Positions 33,950 to 43,756 of a stretch of 64,000 nt of DNA are shown here, piece after piece (position 1 is the stretch's first letter; every line of letters starts with the position of its first letter). The stretch comes from Acidimicrobiaceae bacterium (lineage in GTDB: Bacteria > Actinomycetota > Acidimicrobiia > Acidimicrobiales > RAAP-2), in assembly GCA_003138895.1 (NCBI GenBank), contig PLHJ01000006.1:112248-176247 (forward strand). The letters run 5' to 3'. The notes under the pieces are model-generated. The model had not been told where the DNA came from. It saw only the letters and a program-made list of their open reading frames with translations, and made no database searches. Made by a program: the position numbers and the translations under genes.

Positions 33950-35037
33950 CACGCCCGCCCGCCCTCTTGGTTCTCGCGGACGGCACGACGTTCGAGGGTT
34001 ACGCCGCCGGACATTTACCGGATGATCGTGTTACGACGGGCGAGTTTGTTTTCAATACCGCGCTCAGTGGTTATCAAGAAGTATTGACGGATCCGAGCTA
34101 CGCCGGTCAAATCATTTCATTCACGTACCCCCACATTGGCAATTACGGCGTTACGCCACTTGACGATGAGGCTGATCGACCATGGTGCTCGGGCATCGTT
34201 GTTCGTGAGCTCACGCACATACCGTCCAATTGGCGATCAGTGGGACCGCTCGAAGGCTTTTTGCGCCAACATCGCATTCCCGCAATTGTTGGCATCGACA
34301 CGCGCCGGCTCACGCGCCATCTACGTTCGCACGGTGCGCTGCCCGGGGCGTTTGGCCACGCCGACGAAGCAACGCTGATCGCGGCAGCCAAGCTCGCCGA
34401 GGGCACGGACGGAAAAGATTTCGTGTCGATGGTCTCGACCAAGGAACTTTACGAACGAGGTGGGGGCGAGTTTCACGTCGTTGCTCTGGATTACGGCATC
34501 AAAACAACCATGGTCCAACAGCTCGCTTCAAGGTTTCGCGTCACGGTGGTGCCGTCGTCGCTTAGCGCAGATGAGATTCGCAGTCTTAACCCTGACGGCG
34601 TGTTCTTGTCCAATGGACCGGGCGATCCCGCGGCACTCTCACGAGAGATTGATGTTCTCGAAGACTTGGTGGGGACCGTGCCGATTTTTGGTATTTGTCT
34701 TGGTCACCAATTACTCGCTACGGCGCTTGGTGGCAGCACGTTCAAGTTGCCCTTTGGTCACCACGGCAGTAATCACCCGGTCAAAGACCTTGTCACGAAC
34801 AAAATTGAGATCACCGCGCAGAATCACAACTACGCGGTGCGGCCAGATTCCCTGGTCAGAGGCATTGTTTCACACGTGAACTTGAACGATGGCGTGATTG
34901 AAGGCATTGCCGCTTCGGAGCTTGATTGTTTCTCCGTGCAGTATCACCCCGAAGCAGGCCCCGGCCCCCACGACGCGCGCTATCTCTTTGAACGCTTTGA
35001 GGCGTTGCTTCGCGACTCGTCACTCGGGGTGCACTGA
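33946..35037 (+). CDS. carA: carbamoyl-phosphate synthase small subunit
   Basis: A 363-residue glutaminase subunit supplying ammonia to CarB. The N-terminal CPSase domain ([33 protein letters not shown]) precedes a class I amidotransferase domain with nucleophile Cys in [10 protein letters not shown] and the His-x-Glu in [11 protein letters not shown]. It shares one base with the start of carB (TGATG). Confidence 0.97.
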   Translation: MTRPPALLVLADGTTFEGYAAGHLPDDRVTTGEFVFNTALSGYQEVLTDPSYAGQIISFTYPHIGNYGVTPLDDEADRPWCSGIVVRELTHIPSNWRSVGPLEGFLRQHRIPAIVGIDTRRLTRHLRSHGALPGAFGHADEATLIAAAKLAEGTDGKDFVSMVSTKELYERGGGEFHVVALDYGIKTTMVQQLASRFRVTVVPSSLSADEIRSLNPDGVFLSNGPGDPAALSREIDVLEDLVGTVPIFGICLGHQLLATALGGSTFKLPFGHHGSNHPVKDLVTNKIEITAQNHNYAVRPDSLVRGIVSHVNLNDGVIEGIAASELDCFSVQYHPEAGPGPHDARYLFERFEALLRDSSLGVH

Positions 35038-38000
35038 TGCCGCGTCGCAATGACCTTCACACCATCATGGTGATTGGCTCTGGACCCATTGTGATTGGTC
35101 AAGCCTGCGAATTCGACTACTCCGGTACGCAGGCCTGTCAGATACTTCGAGCCGAGGGCTACCGGGTGATTCTCGTGAACTCCAATCCCGCGACGATCAT
35201 GACCGATCCCGCAACGGCCGACGTGACCTACGTCGAGCCCCTCGACGTTGACGTCCTCATTGACATTTTGGAGCGCGAACGCCCCGACGCACTGTTGCCG
35301 ACGCTCGGCGGACAAACAGCGCTCAATCTCACGATGGAGCTCGTTCGACTCGGTGTTCCCGAAAAACTCGGTGTCGAAGTTATCGGCGCTCGCCCCGAGG
35401 CCATTGAAACCGCCGAGAACCGAGAAAAGTTCAAGGCCGCGATGGCGGACATTGGACTCGGTGTGCCCGAATCGGGCTTTGCTCATTCGGTCGAAGAAGC
35501 CGTGGTCATTGCGCAACAAATCGGCTGGCCGATCATCATTCGCCCGAGTTTCATTTTGGGCGGAGCGGGAACGGGCATTGCCAACAACATGGAGGACTTC
35601 GAACGACTCGCCCACGAGGGAATTCAGGCGTCACCCGTGGGAGAAATCTTGGTCGAAAAATCCATCGCGGGTTGGAAAGAATATGAACTCGAAGTCATGC
35701 GCGACAATATGGACAACTGCGTTGTTGTCTGCAGTATCGAAAACTTTGACGCCATGGGCGTGCACACGGGCGACTCCATCACCGTGGCCCCCATCCAGAC
35801 GCTTTCCGACGTTGAATACCAAGCGATGCGCGACGACGCCTTTGCGGTGCTTCGACGTGTCGGGGTAGAAACCGGTGGCTCCAACGTTCAGTTCGCCGTT
35901 AATCCTGAGACCGGCGAGCGGCTTGTCATTGAGATGAATCCCCGGGTGAGTCGCTCCAGCGCGCTCGCTTCAAAGGCCACGGGCTTTCCCATTGCCAAAA
36001 TTGCGGCTCGCCTGGCCGTGGGCTACTCGCTCGACGAGATTCCCAACGACATCACGCGCGCAACGCCCGCGAGTTTCGAACCGGTGCTTGATTACGTCGT
36101 CACCAAGATTCCCCGCTGGGCGTTCGAGAAGTTGCCCGGTTCCACTCCCGAACTAGGTACTCGCATGCAGTCGGTCGGTGAGGTGATGGCCATTGGCCGT
36201 AATTTTCCCGAGTCACTACAAAAGGCCATCCGTTCACTCGAACAAGGAAGACCCGGATTCTCGAGTGCCGACGATGAATTTCGTTTGAAGACCGAAGACG
36301 AACTCGACTACCTCGTACGCGTCGCGACGCCCGAACGACTTTTTGCGCTGCACGAAGTTCTTCGCCGCGGCAAAAGTGTTGAGGCCATTGCCGAACTTTC
36401 GGGCATTGATACGTGGTTCCTCGTGCAGTTGCGTGACATTGTCGAGCGAGAACAAGAACTCAACGAGCAAACGCCGTTGTCGACGTTTGATACTCGAACG
36501 TGGCGACGCTACAAGCAGTGGGGATTCTCCGACGAGCAGATTGCGAGTCTTACCAACAAGAGCGCGGCCGCCGTACGGACTTTGCGAGAAGAAAAGGGTG
36601 TGGTCACGACCTTTAAAACCGTCGACACCTGTTCAGCGGAATTCGAAGCGTCAACGCCGTATCACTACAGCACTTACGAAGACGAGAGCGAAGTCGAACT
36701 CTCGAATCGAAAGCGCGTCATAATTCTTGGTTCCGGACCCAATCGCATTGGTCAGGGCATTGAGTTCGACTACTGCTGTGTGCACGCCTCGCTCGCGCTT
36801 CGCGCTTCGGGCTACGAGACCATCATGATCAACTGCAATCCCGAAACCGTCTCCACGGACTACGCCACGTCGGACCGACTCTATTTTGAGCCCCTGACGC
36901 CCGAAGACCTCGCTGAAATCATTCGGGCCGAACAGGCCGCTTGTGTGGGCGAGGGCGAACTCGTGGGCGTCGTCGTGTCCCTCGGAGGACAAACTCCTTT
37001 GAAACTGGCACACTCGCTTGATCCGAGTTTGGTGCTGGGAACCCCGGTGGCGTCCATTGACGCCGCCGAAGACCGACGACGCTGGTCGCAGATTTGTCGC
37101 GACCTCGGGCTTCGCCAGCCGCCCGGTGACGTAGCGCTGAGTTTGGAAGAAGCTCGAACGGTGGTCAAGAACGTTGGCTACCCGGTACTTGTTCGACCCA
37201 GTTACGTGCTCGGCGGTCGCGCCATGGAAATTGTCGACGACGACGCGTCACTCGAACGAGTCATGACGGATTTGCTCGGAGCGCACGGTTCACTCGCGAG
37301 AGAAGGCGGCGTTTCCCAAACAAGACCAATTTTGATTGACCGATTCTTAGAGGACGCGACGGAGGTCGACGTCGACGCCATTCGCGACGCGCAGGGTGGA
37401 TTTTTTGTCGCCGGCGTTATGGAACACGTGGAAGAAGCCGGCGTGCACTCGGGCGACTCCGCTTGTGCGCTCCCGCCTCAGTCGCTTAGTGCGGCGGTAA
37501 TAGCGGAGATCAACAAGGCCACCAAACGTATTGCGGATGCGTTAGAAGTGGTGGGATTACTGAACGTCCAATACGCCGTGAAAGACGACGACGTATTTGT
37601 GCTCGAAGCCAATCCGCGGGCCAGTCGAACCGTTCCGTTTGTGGCCAAGGCCACCGGTGTCTCAGTGGCACAAGTGGCGGTTCGCGTCATGATGGGAGAG
37701 ACCCTTGCCTCACTGCAAAGCGAGGGAGTGGTTCCCCACGAAACTCCGCAACCTTCCTACGTGAGCGTGAAAGAAGCGGTGCTGCCGTTCAATCGGTTCC
37801 CGGGCGTTGACTCTATTCTCGGGCCCGAAATGCGCTCAACGGGTGAGGTGATGGGCATTGGCGAAAGCTTCGGGATTGCCTTTGCGAAAGCACAACTCGC
37901 CGCCGGCGTACGTCTGCCTCACGAAGGATGCGTGTTTATGTCCCTTGCCGACCGCGACAAAGTTGCGGGTCTTGAACTCGCTCGACAACTGCGCGAACTG

Positions 38001-38327
38001 GGTTTTCAATTGGCGGCCACGATTGGCACGGCAGGGTTCTTTCGCTCGAACGGCGTCACCGTCGAGACGTTGGTGGGAAAAGTTGGACTCCAAGATTTGG
38101 CGCGCGACGCGGTGGAACTCATTGCCAGTGGCGACGTGCAGATGGTGATCAATACACCCTCGGGCAGTGGTGCGCGCGCTGACGGCGGGCACATCAGAAG
38201 CGCGTGCATCACCCACAAGGTCGCCTGTCTCACGACCCTGGCGGCCGGCGTCGCGGCCGCGCTCGGCATTGGTGACACTCGCGAACACGGTTGGCGTGTT
38301 CGTTCGTTGCAAGAACTGCACGCGTGA
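35037..38327 (+). CDS. carB: carbamoyl-phosphate synthase large subunit
   Basis: A 1096-residue synthase with two ATP-grasp halves (about 1-400 and 550-935), an oligomerisation region between them and a C-terminal MGS-like allosteric domain (about 940-1080). Repeated [20 protein letters not shown] and [20 protein letters not shown] mark the two halves, and each has its own [20 protein letters not shown] or [20 protein letters not shown] metal-binding segment. It serves pyrimidine and arginine synthesis. Full length. The GTG of pyrD overlaps its stop in GTGA. Confidence 0.98.
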   Translation: MPRRNDLHTIMVIGSGPIVIGQACEFDYSGTQACQILRAEGYRVILVNSNPATIMTDPATADVTYVEPLDVDVLIDILERERPDALLPTLGGQTALNLTMELVRLGVPEKLGVEVIGARPEAIETAENREKFKAAMADIGLGVPESGFAHSVEEAVVIAQQIGWPIIIRPSFILGGAGTGIANNMEDFERLAHEGIQASPVGEILVEKSIAGWKEYELEVMRDNMDNCVVVCSIENFDAMGVHTGDSITVAPIQTLSDVEYQAMRDDAFAVLRRVGVETGGSNVQFAVNPETGERLVIEMNPRVSRSSALASKATGFPIAKIAARLAVGYSLDEIPNDITRATPASFEPVLDYVVTKIPRWAFEKLPGSTPELGTRMQSVGEVMAIGRNFPESLQKAIRSLEQGRPGFSSADDEFRLKTEDELDYLVRVATPERLFALHEVLRRGKSVEAIAELSGIDTWFLVQLRDIVEREQELNEQTPLSTFDTRTWRRYKQWGFSDEQIASLTNKSAAAVRTLREEKGVVTTFKTVDTCSAEFEASTPYHYSTYEDESEVELSNRKRVIILGSGPNRIGQGIEFDYCCVHASLALRASGYETIMINCNPETVSTDYATSDRLYFEPLTPEDLAEIIRAEQAACVGEGELVGVVVSLGGQTPLKLAHSLDPSLVLGTPVASIDAAEDRRRWSQICRDLGLRQPPGDVALSLEEARTVVKNVGYPVLVRPSYVLGGRAMEIVDDDASLERVMTDLLGAHGSLAREGGVSQTRPILIDRFLEDATEVDVDAIRDAQGGFFVAGVMEHVEEAGVHSGDSACALPPQSLSAAVIAEINKATKRIADALEVVGLLNVQYAVKDDDVFVLEANPRASRTVPFVAKATGVSVAQVAVRVMMGETLASLQSEGVVPHETPQPSYVSVKEAVLPFNRFPGVDSILGPEMRSTGEVMGIGESFGIAFAKAQLAAGVRLPHEGCVFMSLADRDKVAGLELARQLRELGFQLAATIGTAGFFRSNGVTVETLVGKVGLQDLARDAVELIASGDVQMVINTPSGSGARADGGHIRSACITHKVACLTTLAAGVAAALGIGDTREHGWRVRSLQELHA

Positions 38328-39241
38328 AAACGCACGCGTCACTTCGCACGATCGTGGGCGACGTAGCCCTCGAGAACTGCATCTTGACGGCATCGGGCAC
38401 CGCCGGGTTTTCCACGGAACTCGCCGCGTACGGCGAGCTTTCGGGACTCGGCGCCGTGGTCACGAAATCGCTCGCGGCGTTTGCGTGGGAGGGAAATCCG
38501 ACCCCGCGCATCACGAGCGTTGGCGACGCGATGATGAACGCAGTGGGACTCAGTGGTCCAGGAGTCGCCGCGTGGCGCGAAAAAGATCTACCGGCTCTTC
38601 GGGCCACTGGTGCGCGCGTCGTGGCATCGGTGTGGGGACGAACGACGGAAGAATTTGCGAAAGCGGCGTCGGCTATGCGAGGCGCCGACGTGCTGGCACT
38701 GGAAGTAAACGCGAGCTGTCCGAATTTGGACGATCGTTCCACGATGTTTGCCCATTCGCCGAGTGCGACGGCGTCCGTCGTTGCCGCTTGTCAGACGAGT
38801 GGACTGCCTTTGTGGGTGAAACTGAGCCCCAACACACCTGATTTGGTGGACGTCGCTACCAGTGCACTGAAAGCGGGTGCCAACGCGTTGGTTCTGACGA
38901 ACACGGTGTTGGGAATGAGCATTGATCTCGAACGTCGAACGCCGTCGCTTGGAAATGGCGGGGGAGGGCTAAGCGGGCCGCCGATTTTTCCTATGGCCCT
39001 TCGCGCGGTCTACGAATGTCGTGAAGCGTTTGCCACGGTGCCCATCGTGGGCGTGGGTGGCGTGCAAAGCGGCGAAGACGCGATACAAATGTTTATGGCT
39101 GGCGCGAACGCGGTCGAAGTTGGTACTGCTTCGTTTGCGGATCCTCGTGCGCCGTGGCGCGTGCAACGAGAAGTTGCCAAGTGGCTCGATCGTCACCGCA
39201 TTGAGACACTTGAATCCATCATTGGAGGAGCCCATGGCTGA
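38324..39241 (+). CDS. pyrD: dihydroorotate dehydrogenase, class 1-like
   Basis: A 305-residue FMN barrel oxidising dihydroorotate to orotate. [20 protein letters not shown] with the candidate catalytic Cys, [13 protein letters not shown] and [27 protein letters not shown] (FMN phosphate site) place it in class 1, nearest the NAD-linked 1B type. Class 1B enzymes work with the iron-sulfur subunit PyrK, yet no pyrK is in this operon. The GTG start overlaps the carB stop; a reading from 38291 lies inside carB. Confidence 0.9.
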   Translation: MKTHASLRTIVGDVALENCILTASGTAGFSTELAAYGELSGLGAVVTKSLAAFAWEGNPTPRITSVGDAMMNAVGLSGPGVAAWREKDLPALRATGARVVASVWGRTTEEFAKAASAMRGADVLALEVNASCPNLDDRSTMFAHSPSATASVVAACQTSGLPLWVKLSPNTPDLVDVATSALKAGANALVLTNTVLGMSIDLERRTPSLGNGGGGLSGPPIFPMALRAVYECREAFATVPIVGVGGVQSGEDAIQMFMAGANAVEVGTASFADPRAPWRVQREVAKWLDRHRIETLESIIGGAHG

Positions 39242-40070
39242 GACGTTTGGACAGAACCTGCAAGAACGAGTCCGCTCGCTCGGACCACTGTGCGCGGGGA
39301 TTGACCCCAGTCGCTCGCTGCTTATTGCAACTGGTCGAAATGATGATGTCGAAGGAGTGGAGTTCGCCTCGCTCGCGCTCTTGGAGGCCGTTGTTGGCGT
39401 CGCCGTTGCCATCAAGCCCCAGGTGGCTTTTTTTGAACGCTTTGGCGCGAGCGGGTTTCGCGTACTGGAGCGACTCATTCGTGACGCCCACGACGCAGAT
39501 CTCTTGGTAATTGCGGACGCCAAGCGCGGCGACTTTGAACCCACGAACGAGGGGTACGCGCAGGCGTGGTTGTCCGGCGAATCGCCGCTAGCTTGTGACG
39601 CGGTGACCGTGAGTCCATACGTTGGCTTTGACGCTCTGCGACCCTTTTTCAACGTGGCGAGCCAACATCAACGAGGGGTCTTTGTTCTTTCGGCGACGTC
39701 GAACGAAGAAGGTCGAATCATTCAACAAGCCACCACGAACGACAATGACCGCGTCGAAGATTACGTGCTCGCGTCGGTGGCGGCTCTCAATCGAACCGAC
39801 GCGGGACTCGGAAATTTCGGTGTCGTCATTGGCGCCACGCGTGACGCCCCGCGCTTTGACGTCACGCAACTCGCGGGTCCCATACTTGTGCCAGGGCTCG
39901 GCGCCCAAGGCGCCAACGCCGACAACGTGGCTCGGCTGTTTGATCGTTGCCCGGCCGGGTCGGTGCTCGGGAGCGTCAGTCGTGGCCTGGTTCAGAACGG
40001 TTGGGAGCGCCGATCGCTTAGGGATTTAGCGCAACGCTGGCGCGATGATTTGACGTCCGCACTTCTCTAA
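39234..40070 (+). CDS. pyrF: orotidine-5'-phosphate decarboxylase, type 2
   Basis: A 278-residue OMP decarboxylase of the longer type 2 group common in actinobacteria. The catalytic motif is VIADAKRGDFEPT, with GIDPSRSLL at the N terminus and PGLGAQGA at the phosphate site. It yields UMP, which closes the feedback loop on PyrR. The start ATG lies 8 bases inside pyrD with a GGAGGAG Shine-Dalgarno. The last gene of the pyr operon; mihF follows after 33 bases with its own promoter. Confidence 0.95.
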   Translation: MAETFGQNLQERVRSLGPLCAGIDPSRSLLIATGRNDDVEGVEFASLALLEAVVGVAVAIKPQVAFFERFGASGFRVLERLIRDAHDADLLVIADAKRGDFEPTNEGYAQAWLSGESPLACDAVTVSPYVGFDALRPFFNVASQHQRGVFVLSATSNEEGRIIQQATTNDNDRVEDYVLASVAALNRTDAGLGNFGVVIGATRDAPRFDVTQLAGPILVPGLGAQGANADNVARLFDRCPAGSVLGSVSRGLVQNGWERRSLRDLAQRWRDDLTSALL

Positions 40071-40091
40071 GAAATGGGCGGCTCGCACGGG

Positions 40092-40097
40092 TAGTCT
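40092..40097 (+). promoter_or_regulatory. -10 element, mihF
   Basis: TAGTCT followed by exactly 6 bases and the GTG at 40104, in the 33-base gap after pyrF. Confidence 0.45.
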
Positions 40098-40103
40098 AAT
40101 TTT

Positions 40104-40424
40104 GTGACTCCAACACCTCCGTCACTGTCGTACGAGCAACGCGTCGAAGCGTCTCGTCAAGCGGTGAAGAATCGTCGTCGGCGAGCGGAAGTGAAGCGAC
40201 TCGTGAAGGCCGGCGAGATGTCCCTCGAAGAATTATTTGAGTTGGCTGACGAGGAAGAATGCGTTGCGCAGATGCGCGCGATCGACCTGATTAGCGCCCT
40301 GCCGGCGATTGGTGAAGTGAAGGCAAATCGAATCATGCGAGACGCCTCAATAGCGCAGACTCGACGCATTCGAGGCCTCGGACCTAAGCAACGAGCCGAG
40401 CTGTTTCGCGCCCTTGTCCGGTAA
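40104..40424 (+). CDS. mihF: actinobacterial integration host factor mIHF
   Basis: A 106-residue nucleoid protein of the actinobacteria-specific mIHF/sIHF family, unrelated in fold to E. coli IHF. It has a long basic N-terminal helix (RQAVKNRRRRAEVKRLVKAGEMS) and a helix-two-turn-helix with LPAIGEVKANRIMRDASIAQTRRIRGLGPKQRAEL, which binds DNA phosphate. The location between pyrF and gmk is the one known from mycobacteria. Predicted leaderless GTG start. The 3' end overlaps gmk by 11 bases. Confidence 0.95.
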   Translation: MTPTPPSLSYEQRVEASRQAVKNRRRRAEVKRLVKAGEMSLEELFELADEEECVAQMRAIDLISALPAIGEVKANRIMRDASIAQTRRIRGLGPKQRAELFRALVR

Positions 40425-40980
40425 GCCACTCGTCGTTGTTTTAATCGGGCCCGGTGGTGTTGGTAAGGGCACCATTGCTCGACGTCTGATTGAACGAGAC
40501 GACGCGCTGTGGTTGTCGCGTAGTTGGACGACGCGACCACAGCGAGCAACAGAAGACGGTTCTGAATACGTTTTCGTTGATCGCGACACGTTCATGCAGG
40601 CTGCTGATGAGGGTCATTTTTTGGAGTGGGCAGAATTTCACGGACAGCTCTATGGGACGCCACTTCCCACCCCTCCCGAGGGAAATGACGTGTTGTTGGA
40701 AATCGAAGTACAAGGCGCGGCCCAAGTACGACAAAGCGACCCCGACGCGGTCGTCATATTGCTCGTGCCGCCGTCACTCGAAGAACTCGAAGGTCGCTTG
40801 GTCAAACGCGGCGACCCCAGCGAACACGTGGATAAACGCCTCCACAGCACGCCTGATGAACTGCGCCTGGGTCGAGCTCTCGCGACCCGTGAAATCGTCA
40901 ATGACGACGTCGACCGCGCTACCAACGAAATTCTCTCTATACTGGGTACTCTTCGTCAACCGCGACGAAACCCCTCGTAA
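40414..40980 (+). CDS. gmk: guanylate kinase
   Basis: A 188-residue GMP kinase. The P-loop is GPGGVGKGT, GMP-binding RSWTTRPQRATEDGSEYVFVD follows, and EVQGAAQVRQ is conserved. The P-loop usually ends KST or KGT, so it is normal. The start appears to be TTG at 40414 inside the mihF end, since no ATG or GTG precedes the P-loop in frame. The rare start and the overlap suggest low, coupled translation. Confidence 0.94.
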   Translation: MSGKPLVVVLIGPGGVGKGTIARRLIERDDALWLSRSWTTRPQRATEDGSEYVFVDRDTFMQAADEGHFLEWAEFHGQLYGTPLPTPPEGNDVLLEIEVQGAAQVRQSDPDAVVILLVPPSLEELEGRLVKRGDPSEHVDKRLHSTPDELRLGRALATREIVNDDVDRATNEILSILGTLRQPRRNPS

Positions 40981-40990
40981 AGGAAGCATT

Positions 40991-41344
40991 ATGAGCGCCG
41001 AGCGCCCCACACTTGTAGATCCACCCATTGAGCAATTACTAGCGAAGGCCGAGAATTCGAAGTTCACCCTCGTGTCCGTAGCCGCGCTACGAGCTCGCGA
41101 AATCAACGAGTACTACAACGGTTTGGGACAGGGCCACGGCTCACTCATTCCGCCCCAGGTGACCTCAATGTCCAATAAGTCGCTTTCGCTCGCTCTCGAG
41201 GAGTTGTACGAGGACAAGCTGCAAGTTCGTCGTCCGAGCCCCGAAGAGATTGAAGCGGAGCGAATGGAACAAGAGGCGCTCGAACTCTCCACGCGCGAAG
41301 CATCGCTTGATGACTTCCTCTCGAATGAAACCTTCGACGCCTGA
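40991..41344 (+). CDS. rpoZ: RNA polymerase omega subunit
   Basis: A 117-residue omega subunit that helps assemble the beta' subunit. The conserved core SKFTLVSVAALRAREINEYYNGLGQG and the NKSLSLALEELYEDKLQVR helix are present, and an acidic C-terminal tail is added. AAAGGAAG precedes the ATG. A longer open frame back to 40490 is a shadow of gmk. Its 3' end overlaps the coaBC start by 20 bases. Confidence 0.93.
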   Translation: MSAERPTLVDPPIEQLLAKAENSKFTLVSVAALRAREINEYYNGLGQGHGSLIPPQVTSMSNKSLSLALEELYEDKLQVRRPSPEEIEAERMEQEALELSTREASLDDFLSNETFDA

Positions 41345-42560
41345 GCCAGCGGTTCCGCGAGTCGTACTGGGAGTCACGGGCGGCATCGCCGCCTATAAAG
41401 CGGTCGAACTAACTCGCCGTCTTCGTGAAGCGGGCTTTCACGTCGCGCCAATTCTCACGCCCGACGCCACGCGCTTCGTGGGGCCGGTCACGTTTTCCGC
41501 GTTGGCGAGTGAGCCAGCCCGCGTGTCGCTCTACGACGATACAACGACGCCCATCCCGCACACGTACCTGGGCCAGACGGCTGACCTTATTGTTGTTGCG
41601 CCCGCGACTGCTCACTTCATTGCTCGTTACGCCATGGGTCTCGCCGATGATCTTTTGACGGCGACGTTGCTCGCGACGCGGGCTCCTGTCTTGCTCTGTC
41701 CCGCAATGCACACCGAGATGTGGGAACAGCCATCAGTGCAAGAGAATCTCGCCACGCTTCGACGCCGGGGCGTTCTAGTTATGGAACCAGAAAGTGGCGT
41801 CCTGGCGGGTGGCGACGAGGGAGCCGGTCGGCTGCCGGAACCCGCGGCGATTGCTTCGTTGGTCGAACACATACTTCAAAAGAACGACGAAGGGATATTG
41901 AGTGGTCGACGCGTTGTTATCAGCGCCGGAGGTACTCGCGAACCCATTGACCCCGTTCGCGTGCTCTCGAATCGTTCGTCGGGGCGTCAGGGCCACGCGC
42001 TCGCGGAAGTAGCCGCTCGACTGGGAGCAACGGTGCAACTCGTGACGACGGCTTCGTTGTCACTCGCGCTCGATGTCCGAGGCGACATTGAGGTGTTGAA
42101 GGTGGAGACTGCCGCCGAGATGAGTGAGGCGATGTTGTCACTCGCGACGCTCGCCGACGTGGTCATCATGGCCGCCGCGGTCGCGGACTTTGGTGTACTG
42201 GCGTCAACCTCAAAGATGAAAAAGCAAGACGGCGTGCCGTCACTGGTGTTGGTGCCGACCCTCGACATTTTGACCACGTTGGTGGAGAAACGTCGCGACG
42301 GCCAAATCATTGTTGGCTTCGCTGCCGAGTCAGACCACGTGCTCGAAAACGGTCTCTCGAAAATTAGGACGAAGCAATGTGATCTGCTCGTCGTGAACGA
42401 TGTCTCCAAAGAGGGCGTTGGATTTGATCACGCGACGAACGAAGTGTTCCTCATTGACCGCGACGAAGATATTGAAACCATATCGTTACGTTCAAAAGAG
42501 GCGGTTTCCTACGAGATCTTGAGTAGGGTAGCGGCGTTGTTAACCCAAGGAGCCCAATGA
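41325..42560 (+). CDS. coaBC: phosphopantothenoylcysteine decarboxylase / synthetase CoaBC
   Basis: A 411-residue bifunctional coenzyme A enzyme. The N-terminal FMN domain (about 1-185) has [14 protein letters not shown] and CPAMHTEMW, the actinobacterial form of the PAMNxxMW active-site motif. The C-terminal ligase domain has [21 protein letters not shown] and [17 protein letters not shown]. Start chosen at the ATG nearest the decarboxylase domain; ATGs at 41250 and 41310 are inside rpoZ. Overlaps metK by four bases (ATGA). Confidence 0.94.
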   Translation: MKPSTPEPAVPRVVLGVTGGIAAYKAVELTRRLREAGFHVAPILTPDATRFVGPVTFSALASEPARVSLYDDTTTPIPHTYLGQTADLIVVAPATAHFIARYAMGLADDLLTATLLATRAPVLLCPAMHTEMWEQPSVQENLATLRRRGVLVMEPESGVLAGGDEGAGRLPEPAAIASLVEHILQKNDEGILSGRRVVISAGGTREPIDPVRVLSNRSSGRQGHALAEVAARLGATVQLVTTASLSLALDVRGDIEVLKVETAAEMSEAMLSLATLADVVIMAAAVADFGVLASTSKMKKQDGVPSLVLVPTLDILTTLVEKRRDGQIIVGFAAESDHVLENGLSKIRTKQCDLLVVNDVSKEGVGFDHATNEVFLIDRDEDIETISLRSKEAVSYEILSRVAALLTQGAQ

Positions 42561-43756
42561 GCGATCGTACGCTTTTCACGTCAGAATCCGTGACGGAAGG
42601 ACATCCCGACAAGATCGCTGACCAGATTTCCGACGGTGTCCTCGACGCCATTTTGGCGCAGGATCCCATGGCCCGGGTGGCCTGTGAAACGCTTCTCACC
42701 ACCGGACTCTGCGTCGTTGCTGGTGAAATCACCACGAGTGCGGTCATTGACATTACGTCTATTGCGCGAAAGACGATCGTGGATATTGGCTACGACGACA
42801 GCGCCAAAGGTTTTGACGGCCATAGTTGCGCGGTGCTTGTTTCACTCGACAAACAGAGTCCCGAAATCGGCAGCGGCGTCGACAAGGCCTTCGAACATCG
42901 CACGGGCTCGGGCGGCGAAGACGAACTGAACGCACTGGGTGCAGGAGACCAGGGAATGATGTTCGGCTACGCCTGCAACGACAATGAAGATTTCATGCCG
43001 CTGCCTATTTGGCTCGCGCACCGCTTGTCCATGCGCCTCACCCAGGTGCGTCGCTCAGGTCTTGTTCCGTATTTACGTCCCGACGGCAAGACCCAGGTCA
43101 CGATTGTCTACGAAGATGGTCGTCCGGTGGGTGTTGACACGGTGCTCATTTCCACTCAGCACGAAGAGGGTTACGACTCCCAGACGACCATTTTGAAAGA
43201 TCTCGTTGAGCACGTCATCAGTCCAATGATTCCCGGACACCTCGACACGTCGGGAATGCGCGTCTTTGTCAACCCTTCGGGCAAATTCGTTCTGGGCGGC
43301 CCCCACGCGGACACGGGACTCACGGGGCGAAAGATCATTGTTGACACCTACGGCGGCATGGCTCGCCACGGCGGCGGTGCTTTTTCGGGGAAGGACCCCT
43401 CGAAGGTGGACCGTTCGGCGGCCTACGCCGCTCGCTGGGTCGCCAAGCACGTCGTCGCCTCGGGAGCTGCTGATCGATGTGAGGTGCAGGTGGCGTACGC
43501 CATTGGCGTCGCGAGTCCCGTCTCGGTGCTCGTAGAGACCTTTGGCACCGAACACGTGGACCGACAGTTGATTGCGAAGACGGTGGACGAAATCTTTGAC
43601 CTTCGCCCGGCGGCGATTATTCGCGACCTGGAACTTCGTCGGCCGATTTATCAAAAGACTGCTGCCTACGGACACTTTGGGCGCACTGATCAGGGATTTG
43701 CTTGGGAGCAGACGCCCCGCGTCGATGATTTACGACGCGCCTTGTCCTTGAACTAG
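42557..43756 (+). CDS. metK: S-adenosylmethionine synthetase
   Basis: A 399-residue enzyme joining ATP and methionine. [26 protein letters not shown] and [23 protein letters not shown], the three signature loops, are complete. Full length. Translation is coupled to coaBC, and no SAM riboswitch precedes it, because there is no gap. priA starts on the base after its stop. Confidence 0.97.
   Translation: MSDRTLFTSESVTEGHPDKIADQISDGVLDAILAQDPMARVACETLLTTGLCVVAGEITTSAVIDITSIARKTIVDIGYDDSAKGFDGHSCAVLVSLDKQSPEIGSGVDKAFEHRTGSGGEDELNALGAGDQGMMFGYACNDNEDFMPLPIWLAHRLSMRLTQVRRSGLVPYLRPDGKTQVTIVYEDGRPVGVDTVLISTQHEEGYDSQTTILKDLVEHVISPMIPGHLDTSGMRVFVNPSGKFVLGGPHADTGLTGRKIIVDTYGGMARHGGGAFSGKDPSKVDRSAAYAARWVAKHVVASGAADRCEVQVAYAIGVASPVSVLVETFGTEHVDRQLIAKTVDEIFDLRPAAIIRDLELRRPIYQKTAAYGHFGRTDQGFAWEQTPRVDDLRRALSLN

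Noticed and set aside
38167..38841. Plus-strand frame of 224 codons over the carB-pyrD junction
   Set aside because: Out of frame with both genes, Arg-rich and without any domain; a shadow of overlapping real genes.
40490..40990. Long upstream extension of the rpoZ frame
   Set aside because: It is the gmk gene in another frame; omega homology begins only at the ATG at 40991, which has its own Shine-Dalgarno.
42541..42556. SAM riboswitch before metK
   Set aside because: coaBC overlaps metK, so there is no leader to hold one.
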